From JAABRU01 sp964505535 (GTDB lineage: Bacteria > Desulfobacterota > Desulfobacteria > Desulfobacterales > Desulfococcaceae), in contig CAZDIU010000002.1 in the NCBI GenBank assembly GCA_964505535.1, positions 1 through 64,000 of the forward strand: a stretch of DNA of 64,000 nt, written 5' to 3'. The notes beneath the pieces are model-generated. The model did no database searches. It was given only the letters and a program-made list of their open reading frames with translations, and was not told where the DNA came from. The first letter of the stretch is position 1; each line of letters starts with the position of its first letter. Made by a program: the position numbers and the translations under genes. This document shows positions 7,960 to 16,061 of the stretch, one piece after another.

Positions 7960-7978
7960 TGTCCCACTGCTGTCCCAC
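7960..7978 (+). repeat. TGTCCCAC pair, right integrase arm site
   Basis: Second copy of the 11-bp-spaced TGTCCCAC direct repeat (7960-7967 and 7971-7978), same orientation as the left pair. Confidence 0.6.
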
Positions 7979-7999
7979 TTTTTTGAAAAGGGGAAACGT

Positions 8000-8329
8000 A
8001 TGGAATGCGAATATAAAGATGAGGACGGGTGCTGTGAACATGTCCGGAACACCACACCGGAATGCCATGAGGGGATCTGTCCTGAGAAAAAAACGCAGGC
8101 TGAGATAGACCGGATAAATAAGGATATGGGTTTTGCAGATGGCCGCTGCACCTGTGGGATTTGTGGGGAAACATTCTCAAATGCAGAATGGGAAGGCAGG
8201 CATACCTGGCACAGCAATCCGAACTGTCCGAAGGCAGTTGATTTGGATTCAGAGGAAGAGTGCATTTGCGGGCTTCGTGCTTATGATGTTCATGCCCGGT
8301 GCTGCCCACATTGCCGGAAAGGAGCATAG
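8000..8329 (+). CDS. cysteine-rich zinc-binding protein
   Basis: 109 residues with many Cys and His: a first cluster (CEYKDEDGCCEH, CHEGICPE), then CTCGICGETF followed by a WHSNPNC segment like a C2H2-type finger, and ending CICG...CCPHC. Start ATG 8000 after aaaagggga; longer upstream starts run into the terminator. First of four compactly spaced small genes between the att site and the attC sites. Function unknown; nucleic-acid binding is plausible. Confidence 0.75.
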   Translation: MECEYKDEDGCCEHVRNTTPECHEGICPEKKTQAEIDRINKDMGFADGRCTCGICGETFSNAEWEGRHTWHSNPNCPKAVDLDSEEECICGLRAYDVHARCCPHCRKGA

Positions 8330-8330
8330 C

Positions 8331-8561
8331 ATGAATTCATATACATACAAAAAACAGGTGGCAGGAAACAAACCGGACTGGAACAAATGGACAAACGGTG
8401 ACTGCACTGTTTGCGGTAAAAAGAATGTCCGGCTGTGTTATGGTGTGTGTGACCAGTGCCGGAGCCATTTCACGAAAGAGGATTGGGAACATCATATGAA
8501 GAAAGCCAAAATGCTTCGGGAGAGTGAGGCGGGAAATCATGCCGAAAATAAAACAGGGTGA
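8331..8561 (+). CDS. small zinc-ribbon protein
   Basis: 76 residues, CTVCGKK then CYGVCDQC, a likely zinc ribbon, then a basic-acidic helix. It starts one base after the previous stop with AAAGGAG upstream. Unknown role. Confidence 0.7.
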   Translation: MNSYTYKKQVAGNKPDWNKWTNGDCTVCGKKNVRLCYGVCDQCRSHFTKEDWEHHMKKAKMLRESEAGNHAENKTG

Positions 8562-8727
8562 TTATGTATCCCATTATCGCAGCAAAGAGGTTTACAAGGT
8601 TCTGTCCGCTGACGAACACTGTCTAACTCTTATTGATGCAGAAAACAGGCATTATGGTACATATCCATATGATGAGGTAACAAAGGTTCGCAACGTGAAA
8701 ACTGTAAAAAAATGGGAGAAGGCATGA
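8539..8727 (+). CDS. hypothetical small basic protein
   Basis: 62 residues beginning MPKIKQGDYVSHY. The pattern of short strands (YVSHYRSKEVYKVLSAD, CLTLIDAENRHYGTYPYDEV) suggests a small SH3-like or KOW-like barrel of about 50 residues. It overlaps the previous gene by 23 bp and the next by four (ATGA). Confidence 0.6.
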   Translation: MPKIKQGDYVSHYRSKEVYKVLSADEHCLTLIDAENRHYGTYPYDEVTKVRNVKTVKKWEKA

Positions 8728-9020
8728 CACCGACAGAGTTGCTCTCTGAAATTGACCGCATGTATCTGGAGTCAAAAAAGGCGAGACGTTCCCGGCTCAG
8801 TATGGAATGGGGCATATGGAGCGGGGAGATGAACAGGAATATCCGAAAACGGATTGCGGAAGATGATCCGGAAAAGGAAAAACTGAAGCTGGTGTTTGCG
8901 TACTGGCAGAATGCGTCCATTCTTCTGGAACTGCATTTCAAATCCAGACTTCTGAAAAGGAAGCAGAAAAAGGAATGCAGGGAGATTATGGAGCATCTGA
9001 AAAAGCAGATATTGACCTAA
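8724..9020 (+). CDS. hypothetical helical protein ending inside an attC site
   Basis: 98 residues, highly charged and probably helical. Start ATG 8724 (ATGA overlap, gggagaagg upstream) is preferred over 8712. Its TAA (9018-9020) is part of the first core box of the attC site that follows, as is typical for an integron cassette gene, so this gene, perhaps with those upstream, may have arrived as a cassette. Confidence 0.65.
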   Translation: MTPTELLSEIDRMYLESKKARRSRLSMEWGIWSGEMNRNIRKRIAEDDPEKEKLKLVFAYWQNASILLELHFKSRLLKRKQKKECREIMEHLKKQILT

Positions 9021-9077
9021 CCCATCGTTCAAGCGGACGGCGGGAAAAGCCCGCCGCCGCTTAACTCAATGTTGCAC
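9015..9077 (+). other. integron attC site A
   Basis: R'' box ACCTAAC (9015-9021), R' box GTTGCAC (9071-9077, one base off GTTRRRY). Between them GTTcAAGCGGaCGGCGGG (9027-9044) pairs perfectly with CCCGCCGCCGCTTAAC (9050-9065), leaving one C and one A extrahelical on this strand. Two unpaired bases on one side of an otherwise perfect arm are the diagnostic structure of attC (59-base element) sites. Confidence 0.9.
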
Positions 9078-9160
9078 GAAAGCCCTTCGGGCAGGAGGGG
9101 GGAGGTACTTTTCCCTATAGCACAAATCATGCCAAACCCGGCATCCGGAGCAGGGCTTCC

Positions 9161-9245
9161 GTACAACCATGCGTTGAAGCGGACTGCCGGGCAGGGCGGG
9201 AGGAGTCTTTTTTTTTCCGATCTGCCGCTTAACTCAGTGTTATGT
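9161..9245 (+). other. integron attC site B
   Basis: GTACAAC (9161-9167) and GTTATGT (9239-9245) are the outer boxes; inside, GTTgAAGCGGaC pairs with the end of TGCCGCTTAAC, again with extrahelical bases. Longer central loop (contains a run of nine T). The DNA between sites A and B is only about 170 bp with no convincing gene, so it is an ORF-less or decayed cassette. A frame at 9069-9278 spans it but begins within site A. Confidence 0.75.
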
Positions 9246-9273
9246 GTTCAAAATCATAACATAAAGAGCGATG

Positions 9274-9299
9274 GGTAACTCAAACTGAAAGGAGTTACC
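9274..9299 (+). promoter_or_regulatory. hairpin sequestering a ribosome binding site
   Basis: GGTAACTC (9274-9281) pairs perfectly with GAGTTACC (9292-9299). The 3' strand contains the GGAG ribosome binding site for ATG 9302, so this 8-bp hairpin would hide it. It may be a translational control element for the small gene and the coupled terminase. Confidence 0.5.
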
Positions 9300-9301
9300 T
9301 A

Positions 9302-9544
9302 ATGAAAAAAACAGTAACAACAAATGGTCATGAGCGTGGAGAATTTATTGATTCAATAGGAAATTACTGCTCAATTCAGATAGAGTCCGAAGAACAAAAT
9401 CTTTGGCTTGGGGTTGATATAGATACTTTGAATCAAAACAGTTCAAGAATGCTCCTGACATGTAAGCAGGTAAAAGAATTGCTGCCTGTTTTACAGAGAT
9501 TTGCAGATACAGGAGTTCTTTTTAAACAAAATGAAAGAAAATAA
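9302..9544 (+). CDS. conserved small protein of the LWLGV...LLPVLQRF type
   Basis: 80 residues. The pattern SIGNYCSIQIESEEQ-LWLGVD...RMLLTCKQVKELLPVLQRFADTG is one I associate with small proteins common in phages and integron cassettes; no biochemical role is known to me. Start ATG 9302 behind a hairpin-masked GGAG. The terminase start lies inside its last codons (overlap 14 bp), implying coupled translation. Confidence 0.7.
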   Translation: MKKTVTTNGHERGEFIDSIGNYCSIQIESEEQNLWLGVDIDTLNQNSSRMLLTCKQVKELLPVLQRFADTGVLFKQNERK

Positions 9545-11411
9545 AATCAAACAGTACCGCAACGGCGGGGACGGGTTTATCCAGTGGTGCGAAGAGAATG
9601 TCTGTATGCCCATTTATCCGGCAGGCTCTCCGATTGCACAGTGGTATTCCATGGGCAGTCTGCCGGATACGCCCAGCCCGGAAACCGGGCGTTCCTATAA
9701 AGGCATGTGGGAAGCCCAGAAGCCGATTCTCCGGCAGGCACTCCGCATGAACAGGGGCAAGTTCGTTCACCGGCTGATTATCTTCTGCTGGATGCGCGGG
9801 GAAGGCAAAACTGCCCTTGGCCCGGTGCTGATCAACTTGTGGCGGTTTTTCAACTGGCCCCGTCAGAAGATTGCACTGGCCTCCAACTCCAAAGACCAGA
9901 CAAGTCTGATTACCTTTGATCTGGCAAAAGATATTATCTGGAACTCTCCTGCGCTTCTTCGTCAAATCGGAGAAAAGAATATCAAGCCAAAAGAGATCCG
10001 CATGAGGGATCACCGGGGCAATGTCGCGTCTGTTATGCAGTCTGTTGCCATCATGAGTTCTGCCATATTGTCCGGCATTACGGGTTATGGGCTGTCTGAA
10101 GTGTTTCAGATGCGGGATTCCACACGGTTCACACAGATAGACGGATCAATCCGAAACGTCCCCAACGCGCTGGGAGTAATAGACTCCACTGTGGCCCCGC
10201 GGGGCCATTTTCTGTATAATCTGTACAAAGCCTATCATGAGGGAAAGGACAAAACCCTTTTCTTCTCCTACCGGTGCAGCCCTAACGCAGACTGGCGGGA
10301 TTTCTGGCATCCCGAGGCAAGCCAGTCACAGATCAACGGATACAAAATCAAATTCCCCCGGTGGGAATTTGACATGTATTTCCGGAACACATGGGGTTCC
10401 GGAACCAGCCGGGTGTTCACAGATGATGAAGTCGAAGCCACGCGTTACCTCGGAGCGGATGGCATTGTGGGAAATCAGGCCCGGCTTCTGGAAATCATTG
10501 CCAACATCCGGGAAGCTGCAACAACCGGGAACATGACAGAACCGGACGGGCATCAGATAGAACTGTATTCTCCGGAACTCAAGATATATTCCCTGCGCAA
10601 AAGACTTAAACCCGTGTCCGGCATTTACACCCTGTCGGATCAGCTTGGAAAACCCCGTTCCGCTGATTTGGATGATCTGGACAGACTTTCCGAACTTTAT
10701 GACACAGACTGGGCGATCCTGTGCGGCATTGACCGTGCGGACCCGTTCAGCACAGGAAACAACAGTGCTCGCACCATCATGGTGTTTCTGGCAAAAGGAA
10801 TGGTCGGGTCGCGCAGCATTGCCCCGGCGGTAATTGGCCCCACTGCAAACTATATCTATGTTCTTTTGAATCTGGTGCATGTCGAGGATTCTTCCCTGGA
10901 ATGGATCAAGAACGAGCTTATAGATATGGAAGAACGCATGGGCGGGCTGGATGCTGTGACCGGTGAGCGTTACGGGCTGTTTGACCTGTATCCGTGGTGT
11001 CAGGAGATGTCCATTCCCTTTGCGCTGCTGTATCCGGATTTCCAGCGGCAGGCAGAGGCATTCGGGGAACTGCAGCGGATTGTCATGGACGGCAGGCTGA
11101 AGTATCCCAACTGCGCGGTGCGCGGTTCCCGGCATGAGGATCTGTTTGAAGAGGAAATGCTGACCTTCCAGCGCGAAGAAAATGCAGGCAAGGAAGGCGG
11201 GTTTGGCATCAGCCGGAAAAAGGTGGGCAGTTTTGGCAGCCCGGAGAAAGCATTGACCAACGGCATTCAGGATGATTCTGTCTATGCGATGGTATGGGCC
11301 ATCTACGGCGCAGTGGAAATCAGCACGGATCATTTCCGGAAGCGCACCGGAAAGGTGAACATGGGAATTACTGTGGAGCAGAAGGGACTGATGGGGAATT
11401 ATGATAACTGA
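9531..11411 (+). CDS. terL: terminase large subunit
   Basis: 626-residue packaging motor. N-terminal ATPase: a deviant Walker A MRGEGKTALG near residue 93, KIALASNSKDQ, and a coupling-like SGITGYGLSEVF region. C-terminal RNase-H-like nuclease begins with ILCGIDRADPFS (catalytic Asp) and includes YGLFDLYPWCQ and the late acidic DDSVYAM. Start ATG 9531 is preferred; a TTG at 9501 in frame is possible. It is encoded on the opposite strand to, and 35 kb from, portal and capsid, which is unusual. No small terminase is recognised; the 80-residue neighbour does not look like one. Confidence 0.88.
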   Translation: MKENKIKQYRNGGDGFIQWCEENVCMPIYPAGSPIAQWYSMGSLPDTPSPETGRSYKGMWEAQKPILRQALRMNRGKFVHRLIIFCWMRGEGKTALGPVLINLWRFFNWPRQKIALASNSKDQTSLITFDLAKDIIWNSPALLRQIGEKNIKPKEIRMRDHRGNVASVMQSVAIMSSAILSGITGYGLSEVFQMRDSTRFTQIDGSIRNVPNALGVIDSTVAPRGHFLYNLYKAYHEGKDKTLFFSYRCSPNADWRDFWHPEASQSQINGYKIKFPRWEFDMYFRNTWGSGTSRVFTDDEVEATRYLGADGIVGNQARLLEIIANIREAATTGNMTEPDGHQIELYSPELKIYSLRKRLKPVSGIYTLSDQLGKPRSADLDDLDRLSELYDTDWAILCGIDRADPFSTGNNSARTIMVFLAKGMVGSRSIAPAVIGPTANYIYVLLNLVHVEDSSLEWIKNELIDMEERMGGLDAVTGERYGLFDLYPWCQEMSIPFALLYPDFQRQAEAFGELQRIVMDGRLKYPNCAVRGSRHEDLFEEEMLTFQREENAGKEGGFGISRKKVGSFGSPEKALTNGIQDDSVYAMVWAIYGAVEISTDHFRKRTGKVNMGITVEQKGLMGNYDN

Positions 11412-11429
11412 TAATCCCCCGGCAAAGAG

Positions 11430-11990
11430 TTAAAACACCTGCACCTCAGCCTCATACACAGTGGCCCGCTGTCCATACTGATCAGAAGATGCAGAAATAA
11501 TCAGATACATATTGTCCAAATCCGCCTGTGTCCAGTTTCCTGTTGCGGTTGCAGATATGATTTCCGGAGTATTTTCTGCGCCCAGGGCAATGCCTGAAAC
11601 GCTCAGGACTTCTGTATGATCTGAAAGATACAAAGCAATCCCAAATGTCCGGCTTATATAGGCTGTTGCCGCCAACACCCTGACCCTGACATGCGTTGCC
11701 GCGTCTTTGGCAATATGCGACAGATCCAGATCCAGAGATTCTTCCGAATAGGATTCAGTGTAAATATATTCCGTAATTTCCGGGGTATCCACGCCTGTGT
11801 CCAGCAGATTCCATGCGGTTGTGCCTGCATCTGAGGCGGTCCATCCGGACATGGTACTGTAATCCCCGTTTGGTTTCATGATCAGCGGATCAGGCATGGT
11901 GTTATTGGCAATCTGTGTCAGTTTTGCCAAAAGAGCCGCGTGCATGGCATTTGGCACGCCTGCTGTGACTATATCCTGCGATTCCCTCAT
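11430..11990 (-). CDS. tail fibre-region protein
   Basis: 186 residues, last gene of the leftward late operon. Beta-rich C-terminus (ATHVRVRVLAATAYI, VYEAEVQVF) typical of phage fibre or adhesin accessory proteins. Start ATG 11990 on an ATGA overlap with GGAGGT upstream. It converges with terminase 18 bp away, with no obvious terminator between. Confidence 0.6.
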   Translation of the reverse strand: MRESQDIVTAGVPNAMHAALLAKLTQIANNTMPDPLIMKPNGDYSTMSGWTASDAGTTAWNLLDTGVDTPEITEYIYTESYSEESLDLDLSHIAKDAATHVRVRVLAATAYISRTFGIALYLSDHTEVLSVSGIALGAENTPEIISATATGNWTQADLDNMYLIISASSDQYGQRATVYEAEVQVF

Positions 11991-12493
11991 ATAATACCTC
12001 CCCAAACCGTAACGCTGTTTCCTGCGGAAAGCCCGGTAATATGGATTCCCACTGATTTTGCGCCTGCCAGATCCCAGTACAGCAGAGGCGACCAGTATTC
12101 TGTGTCATCATCTGTGAAATATGTGGCCCCGCATTCTGTGGTTTTGCTGCTCAGAATGGCATAGATTTCTGTGGCAGGTTCTGCGGTTATGTCCGTCAGT
12201 TTCACGACAGGAGTAAGCGTTGCGCTACCTCCGGCAAGAAAATGACTGACACGGCAGACCAGTGTGCTTCTGTCGCCAACCGTAAGCATGTTCGCATTGA
12301 GTTCAGAGCAGTAATTCAGATCCCAACTGTCTGTACTGCTTCTTGGTCTGATTTTCTTCATTTCCGCATAGCGTGAAACCTGCGTGACAAGCTGGATCAC
12401 CCTGGCTCTGTCCTGTTCATCGGTTTCAATGGCCGTGCGGGTGGCAACCACGTCCCCGCTTCTGCCGTCATCCACTTTTGTTCCCTGTTCCAT
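11987..12493 (-). CDS. tail fibre-region protein
   Basis: 168 residues. Central part LVCRVSHFLAGGSATLTPVVKLTD and end TDDDTEYWSPLLYWDLAGAKSVGIHITG read as beta-sandwich segments. Start 12493 has AGGAG seven bases upstream; the in-frame ATG at 12499 is too close to it. Function inferred from position only. Confidence 0.6.
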   Translation of the reverse strand: MEQGTKVDDGRSGDVVATRTAIETDEQDRARVIQLVTQVSRYAEMKKIRPRSSTDSWDLNYCSELNANMLTVGDRSTLVCRVSHFLAGGSATLTPVVKLTDITAEPATEIYAILSSKTTECGATYFTDDDTEYWSPLLYWDLAGAKSVGIHITGLSAGNSVTVWGGII

Positions 12494-12503
12494 ATTCATA
12501 CTC

Positions 12504-13841
12504 CTATATTTTCAGCGTATCAATTATGCCTATTTTTGTGAATCCTGTACGGAACTGCATTGCATCCGTGCCGGATAAGGCTGTAAAATCGGCAAGTGTG
12601 TCTGAAATAAACCCGGCAAGCCATGTTTCCAGTTCTGAAGACCGGTCGCGACTCAGAGGGTTTATGCCTGTCGTATTCTCTGCATACAGACAGACCGCCC
12701 TGTATGTCTTGAAAATTTCAGAAATCTGTTCCGGATGCGAGCCTGTTCCTTTTGGAACGAAGCTGTAATTTTCCAGCAGAAAAATGGTGCGGGCAGTCAT
12801 CGTGCCTGCATAGCTCAGATCAGTATATGCTTCCAATCCTGTGCGGCTGCTGGATACAATTTCCCCATTCGCATAATGCGACTCGGTTGTTTCAGTATAT
12901 GTGGGATATGTGTCAAACAGTCCATGCCATTGGGTGGAATGGTCTGAATAGCTGTCGTATGTGGACGGATCATCATTGAAATTACAGGAATCATTATATG
13001 ACTGCGTATAATAGACCGTTGCGGCTCCATTGCCTGTATTGAATTGGATATGCCGGGCAGAACCCAAATCATAATTTCTGATATGCGTATAAGCGGCGGT
13101 CAGAACTCTTGTTTCGGCTTCATTGAGTGTCCTGGTTTTTGTGAAAATGTCCGCGTTGGAACCTGCCGGTTCCAGTGGGCATTCACTGTAGGCTGTGGCA
13201 TTCTGGTCAAAGCTGAAACAGGGGTCTTCATACCATTCGTTGTCAACATCGCATCCTGTGGCTACCTTCCGATTTGGGGTATTGATGCAGAATTTCATTT
13301 CATACAGGGATTGGCCTGTCTGAAATTCGCCATAAAAAAACCAGTCCGAAAAAACCGTGTTGGTTTCGGTGGTTATGTATTTTGTTTTGTATCGAAGCGG
13401 GAACGTGTAGCCGCCCAGAGATGTTATGGGCACTTTTTTAACCGGGTCCCACAGAATGACATACCACCACTGATGATGTCCGCTATAGTAATTTCTGCCG
13501 AACATAATTTCCAGCCACACAATTTCATTCGGGCATTCTTTCAGCCCGCTCTGAAACCCCACCACAGAATAGCTTTCGCCGCTCCCGTGTCTGCTGTTTT
13601 CCGCAAGCACCAGCACAGAATCTTCCTCTGAAAATGCCGTATGCCCGCCTTCGGTATCATTTCTGCCCTGACAATGATAGAAAATCGGCACATTGTCTTC
13701 CCTGCCGATGCCGTCAATCTCAACCGAGGCCGTGCCTGCGTCCCTGTCTATGGAAATGATTGTGCCTTTTTTCAGGCAAACATCCCAGACCGCAGTTACA
13801 TCACTGCCAAAATCTGCCGCATATTCATGAGCTTCGGCCAT
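12504..13841 (-). CDS. large tail fibre or tip protein
   Basis: 445 residues. The N-terminal roughly 100 residues form an OB-like segment (KKGTIISIDRDAGTASVEIDGIG...SVLVLAEN) typical of baseplate or tip proteins, followed by a long Tyr/Ser/Thr-rich beta region. AGGAG upstream of ATG 13841. Position between the CAP-domain gene and the operon end supports a distal tail role. Confidence 0.65.
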   Translation of the reverse strand: MAEAHEYAADFGSDVTAVWDVCLKKGTIISIDRDAGTASVEIDGIGREDNVPIFYHCQGRNDTEGGHTAFSEEDSVLVLAENSRHGSGESYSVVGFQSGLKECPNEIVWLEIMFGRNYYSGHHQWWYVILWDPVKKVPITSLGGYTFPLRYKTKYITTETNTVFSDWFFYGEFQTGQSLYEMKFCINTPNRKVATGCDVDNEWYEDPCFSFDQNATAYSECPLEPAGSNADIFTKTRTLNEAETRVLTAAYTHIRNYDLGSARHIQFNTGNGAATVYYTQSYNDSCNFNDDPSTYDSYSDHSTQWHGLFDTYPTYTETTESHYANGEIVSSSRTGLEAYTDLSYAGTMTARTIFLLENYSFVPKGTGSHPEQISEIFKTYRAVCLYAENTTGINPLSRDRSSELETWLAGFISDTLADFTALSGTDAMQFRTGFTKIGIIDTLKI

Positions 13842-13845
13842 TTGC

Positions 13846-15165
13846 TCAGGCTCCTTTCCCGCCGATTTTCATAGGAATTATCACAAAATCCGCAGTCACC
13901 GGACATTCCGTGCCGGGGGTTTCCTCAGCGGTTCCCCGGTATCCGAACACATTGACCCAGTAATAGGTCGTTCCCCGCACCAGACGGGACAGGCCGATTT
14001 CCCTGAAATTCCCGTCCAGCATATTGGCCCGGTGCGGCGGTGAGTTTTTCCATCCGGTGAACGCCTCCATCGCGGAGGCAGTGCCGGAAAGAATATTCTC
14101 CCCGCATCCCCATTCTTCCTCATCTGAGGCATACCCCGCATCCTTCACCCTTGCCTGAACATAGGTTCCGTCTGTTCCCTGATGGGAAAAAAAACCGTGC
14201 GTTACCATATCCTGACAGTGCCGCTGGGCTGCGCTGTCGAGTCTGGAATTCAGCGTGACCGGGTTTTTCCCGTTTTCCGCCCGGAATGCGTTGAGCAGTT
14301 TCACAAAATCCGTGAAACTGCCTGACCCGCTGTTTTCCTCTTCCTCTGCTCCGGGTTCCGGATTGTAATCATAATTGGTGTCACAGGACAGATCACAGGC
14401 ATCTGCTCCGGACATGAGAAACACCCAGTCTCCGACAGAATAATTCACAAAATCGGAAGATACTGCCCGGATGATTCTGCCTTCTGTGTCCACCATATAA
14501 TAGATGCCGATTTCATCATAATTTCCGCCTTTGGATACAATCACACCGCCTGTCATGCTGCATGTCCGGTAATATTTCTGTCCGCACAGATAACTCCGCT
14601 GCCGGTTTCCGGATTTAAAATGATGCAGAGCCTTTACCAGCATTCCCGGAACCAGCTTGGAATTGTCCTGAACTGTCAGACTGGAAAAATTGCGGAATCC
14701 CTCACAGGCCGGGGTGTAGCTTTCCCCTGCTTCAACAATGAGACACGCGGAGCCGGGGTCAGGTTCCACAAGGGCAAAAAACACAGATTCGGTTTCGGTC
14801 ATGTGTCCGGTGACAACTGTGGCCTGCCAATGGCAGTGCGCGGGTTCCCCGACCTTTACAACGGGATGATCCGCCATGCGTGTCGGTTCCCCTGATACGG
14901 GATGATAGGTATAAACCGGCCTTTCGATGATCAGACATTCCTCGGCCTCCATGCACTGATAGGGATTGTATTCGGTTCCGGGCTGGGAAATGGTAATGCG
15001 TCCTTTGGGTTTGACCGCAGGCGGATTGGAAAGATAAAAAATGACCTGCTTTCTTTTTTTGTCCACTTCCGCTTTTGCCGAACAGTCCTCACCGGTCGGG
15101 GCATCCACACTGCATCCGCCAGCACTGTCAGAACATACGGGAAGAATGATGGTTTTGCCTGCCAT
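13846..15165 (-). CDS. tail-associated protein with C-terminal CAP domain
   Basis: 439 residues. Residues about 275-425 are a CAP (SCP/PR-1) domain: LLNAFRAENGKNPVTLNSRLDSAAQRHC, HGFFSHQGTDG, WGCGENIL, NSPPHRANMLDG and a final YWVNVFGY. The His/Glu set of CAP proteins is present (HGFFSH, GENI, PHR). The N-terminal half contains a two-Cys start and an acidic linker (GAEEEENSGSGS). CAP domains are secreted or surface proteins; in the tail-fibre cluster this one probably sits on the virion and contacts the envelope. Function unproven. Confidence 0.8.
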   Translation of the reverse strand: MAGKTIILPVCSDSAGGCSVDAPTGEDCSAKAEVDKKRKQVIFYLSNPPAVKPKGRITISQPGTEYNPYQCMEAEECLIIERPVYTYHPVSGEPTRMADHPVVKVGEPAHCHWQATVVTGHMTETESVFFALVEPDPGSACLIVEAGESYTPACEGFRNFSSLTVQDNSKLVPGMLVKALHHFKSGNRQRSYLCGQKYYRTCSMTGGVIVSKGGNYDEIGIYYMVDTEGRIIRAVSSDFVNYSVGDWVFLMSGADACDLSCDTNYDYNPEPGAEEEENSGSGSFTDFVKLLNAFRAENGKNPVTLNSRLDSAAQRHCQDMVTHGFFSHQGTDGTYVQARVKDAGYASDEEEWGCGENILSGTASAMEAFTGWKNSPPHRANMLDGNFREIGLSRLVRGTTYYWVNVFGYRGTAEETPGTECPVTADFVIIPMKIGGKGA

Positions 15166-16058
15166 TATTCCTCTTCCTCAGTGCCGATGGTGAAGTTGTA
15201 GTTTGTGGTGGTCCCCTCGTATTCCACTGAGGCAGAATAGGTTCCCGGAGCAAGGGAACCCAGATCACAGAGTCCGTCAACCCCTGTGACAAAAGACTGC
15301 CCATGGAAATATACTGTGGCATTGGCAATGGGATCTCCGGAACACTGCATGACCACCTGACAGTCATAGGCTTCGGATTCACCGGCAGAATCCTCTTCTG
15401 CTTTGTAGGTTACTTCCAGACTGGCAAGCAGATCATTGTCTTTCGGGTCTTTGTCTTTATCCTTCTCCGTATCAGGGACTTCCTGCGACAGCACCACAAT
15501 GGAGGTTGTGGCAGGATGTGTTGTTTCAACACCGTTTTCATCTGTTTCTGTCAGTCCGTCATACGTCACTTTTCCCTCAAAGGGATAACGAACCCATAAT
15601 GCCCAGATGTCACACAATGCCCGGTAACGCACCTGTAGCACACCGATCACAGGAGCGGACAGTTTGACCTCTTTGCCCGCAAACAGCACATTCACGGACG
15701 GGGCTTTTCCCACCCATTCATATTCCGGAGTCATATTGGCAGGCGGATATTTCAGGGTTGCCTCAGCGGTTTTGACAAAGGTGAACGTCTCCTCTGTCCA
15801 GAAATCCGCTCCGTCCGTCACTTTGGTCAGCGTGTACGCGTAATTGCTTTCCATAGTGTAGGGAAGTTCCCTGTCGCTGACAATGGCACGGATATAGGCT
15901 TTGTCGCCAAAGACAAATTCCGTTTTGGCTTTTCCCCCGCTGTCCAGGTTGAGTTCATCGGCAAGTTCAAGCGCAGCAGATTTTTCCGCTGTCTCTGTTT
16001 CCTCTTCTCCCGGGACAAACCCCACGCTGATCTGCAATGACGCAAAGGCTTTGCTCAT
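15165..16058 (-). CDS. tail protein with C-terminal prealbumin-like domain
   Basis: 297 residues. Its first 100 residues (MSKAFASLQI, ALELADELNLDSGGKAKTEFVFGDKAYIRAI) are clearly paralogous to the next gene upstream. A Lys/Asp linker (DTEKDKDKDPKDND) leads to a C-terminal carboxypeptidase-regulatory/Cna-B-like sandwich (DPIANATVYFHG...GSLAPGTYSASVEYEG). Probably a tail-tip or fibre structural protein. Confidence 0.65.
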   Translation of the reverse strand: MSKAFASLQISVGFVPGEEETETAEKSAALELADELNLDSGGKAKTEFVFGDKAYIRAIVSDRELPYTMESNYAYTLTKVTDGADFWTEETFTFVKTAEATLKYPPANMTPEYEWVGKAPSVNVLFAGKEVKLSAPVIGVLQVRYRALCDIWALWVRYPFEGKVTYDGLTETDENGVETTHPATTSIVVLSQEVPDTEKDKDKDPKDNDLLASLEVTYKAEEDSAGESEAYDCQVVMQCSGDPIANATVYFHGQSFVTGVDGLCDLGSLAPGTYSASVEYEGTTTNYNFTIGTEEEE

Positions 16059-16061
16059 TAT

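Noticed and set aside
9069..9278. 69-residue frame across attC sites A and B
   Set aside because: Starts inside attC A and reads through both sites; no ribosome site. Possibly a decayed cassette gene, not called.
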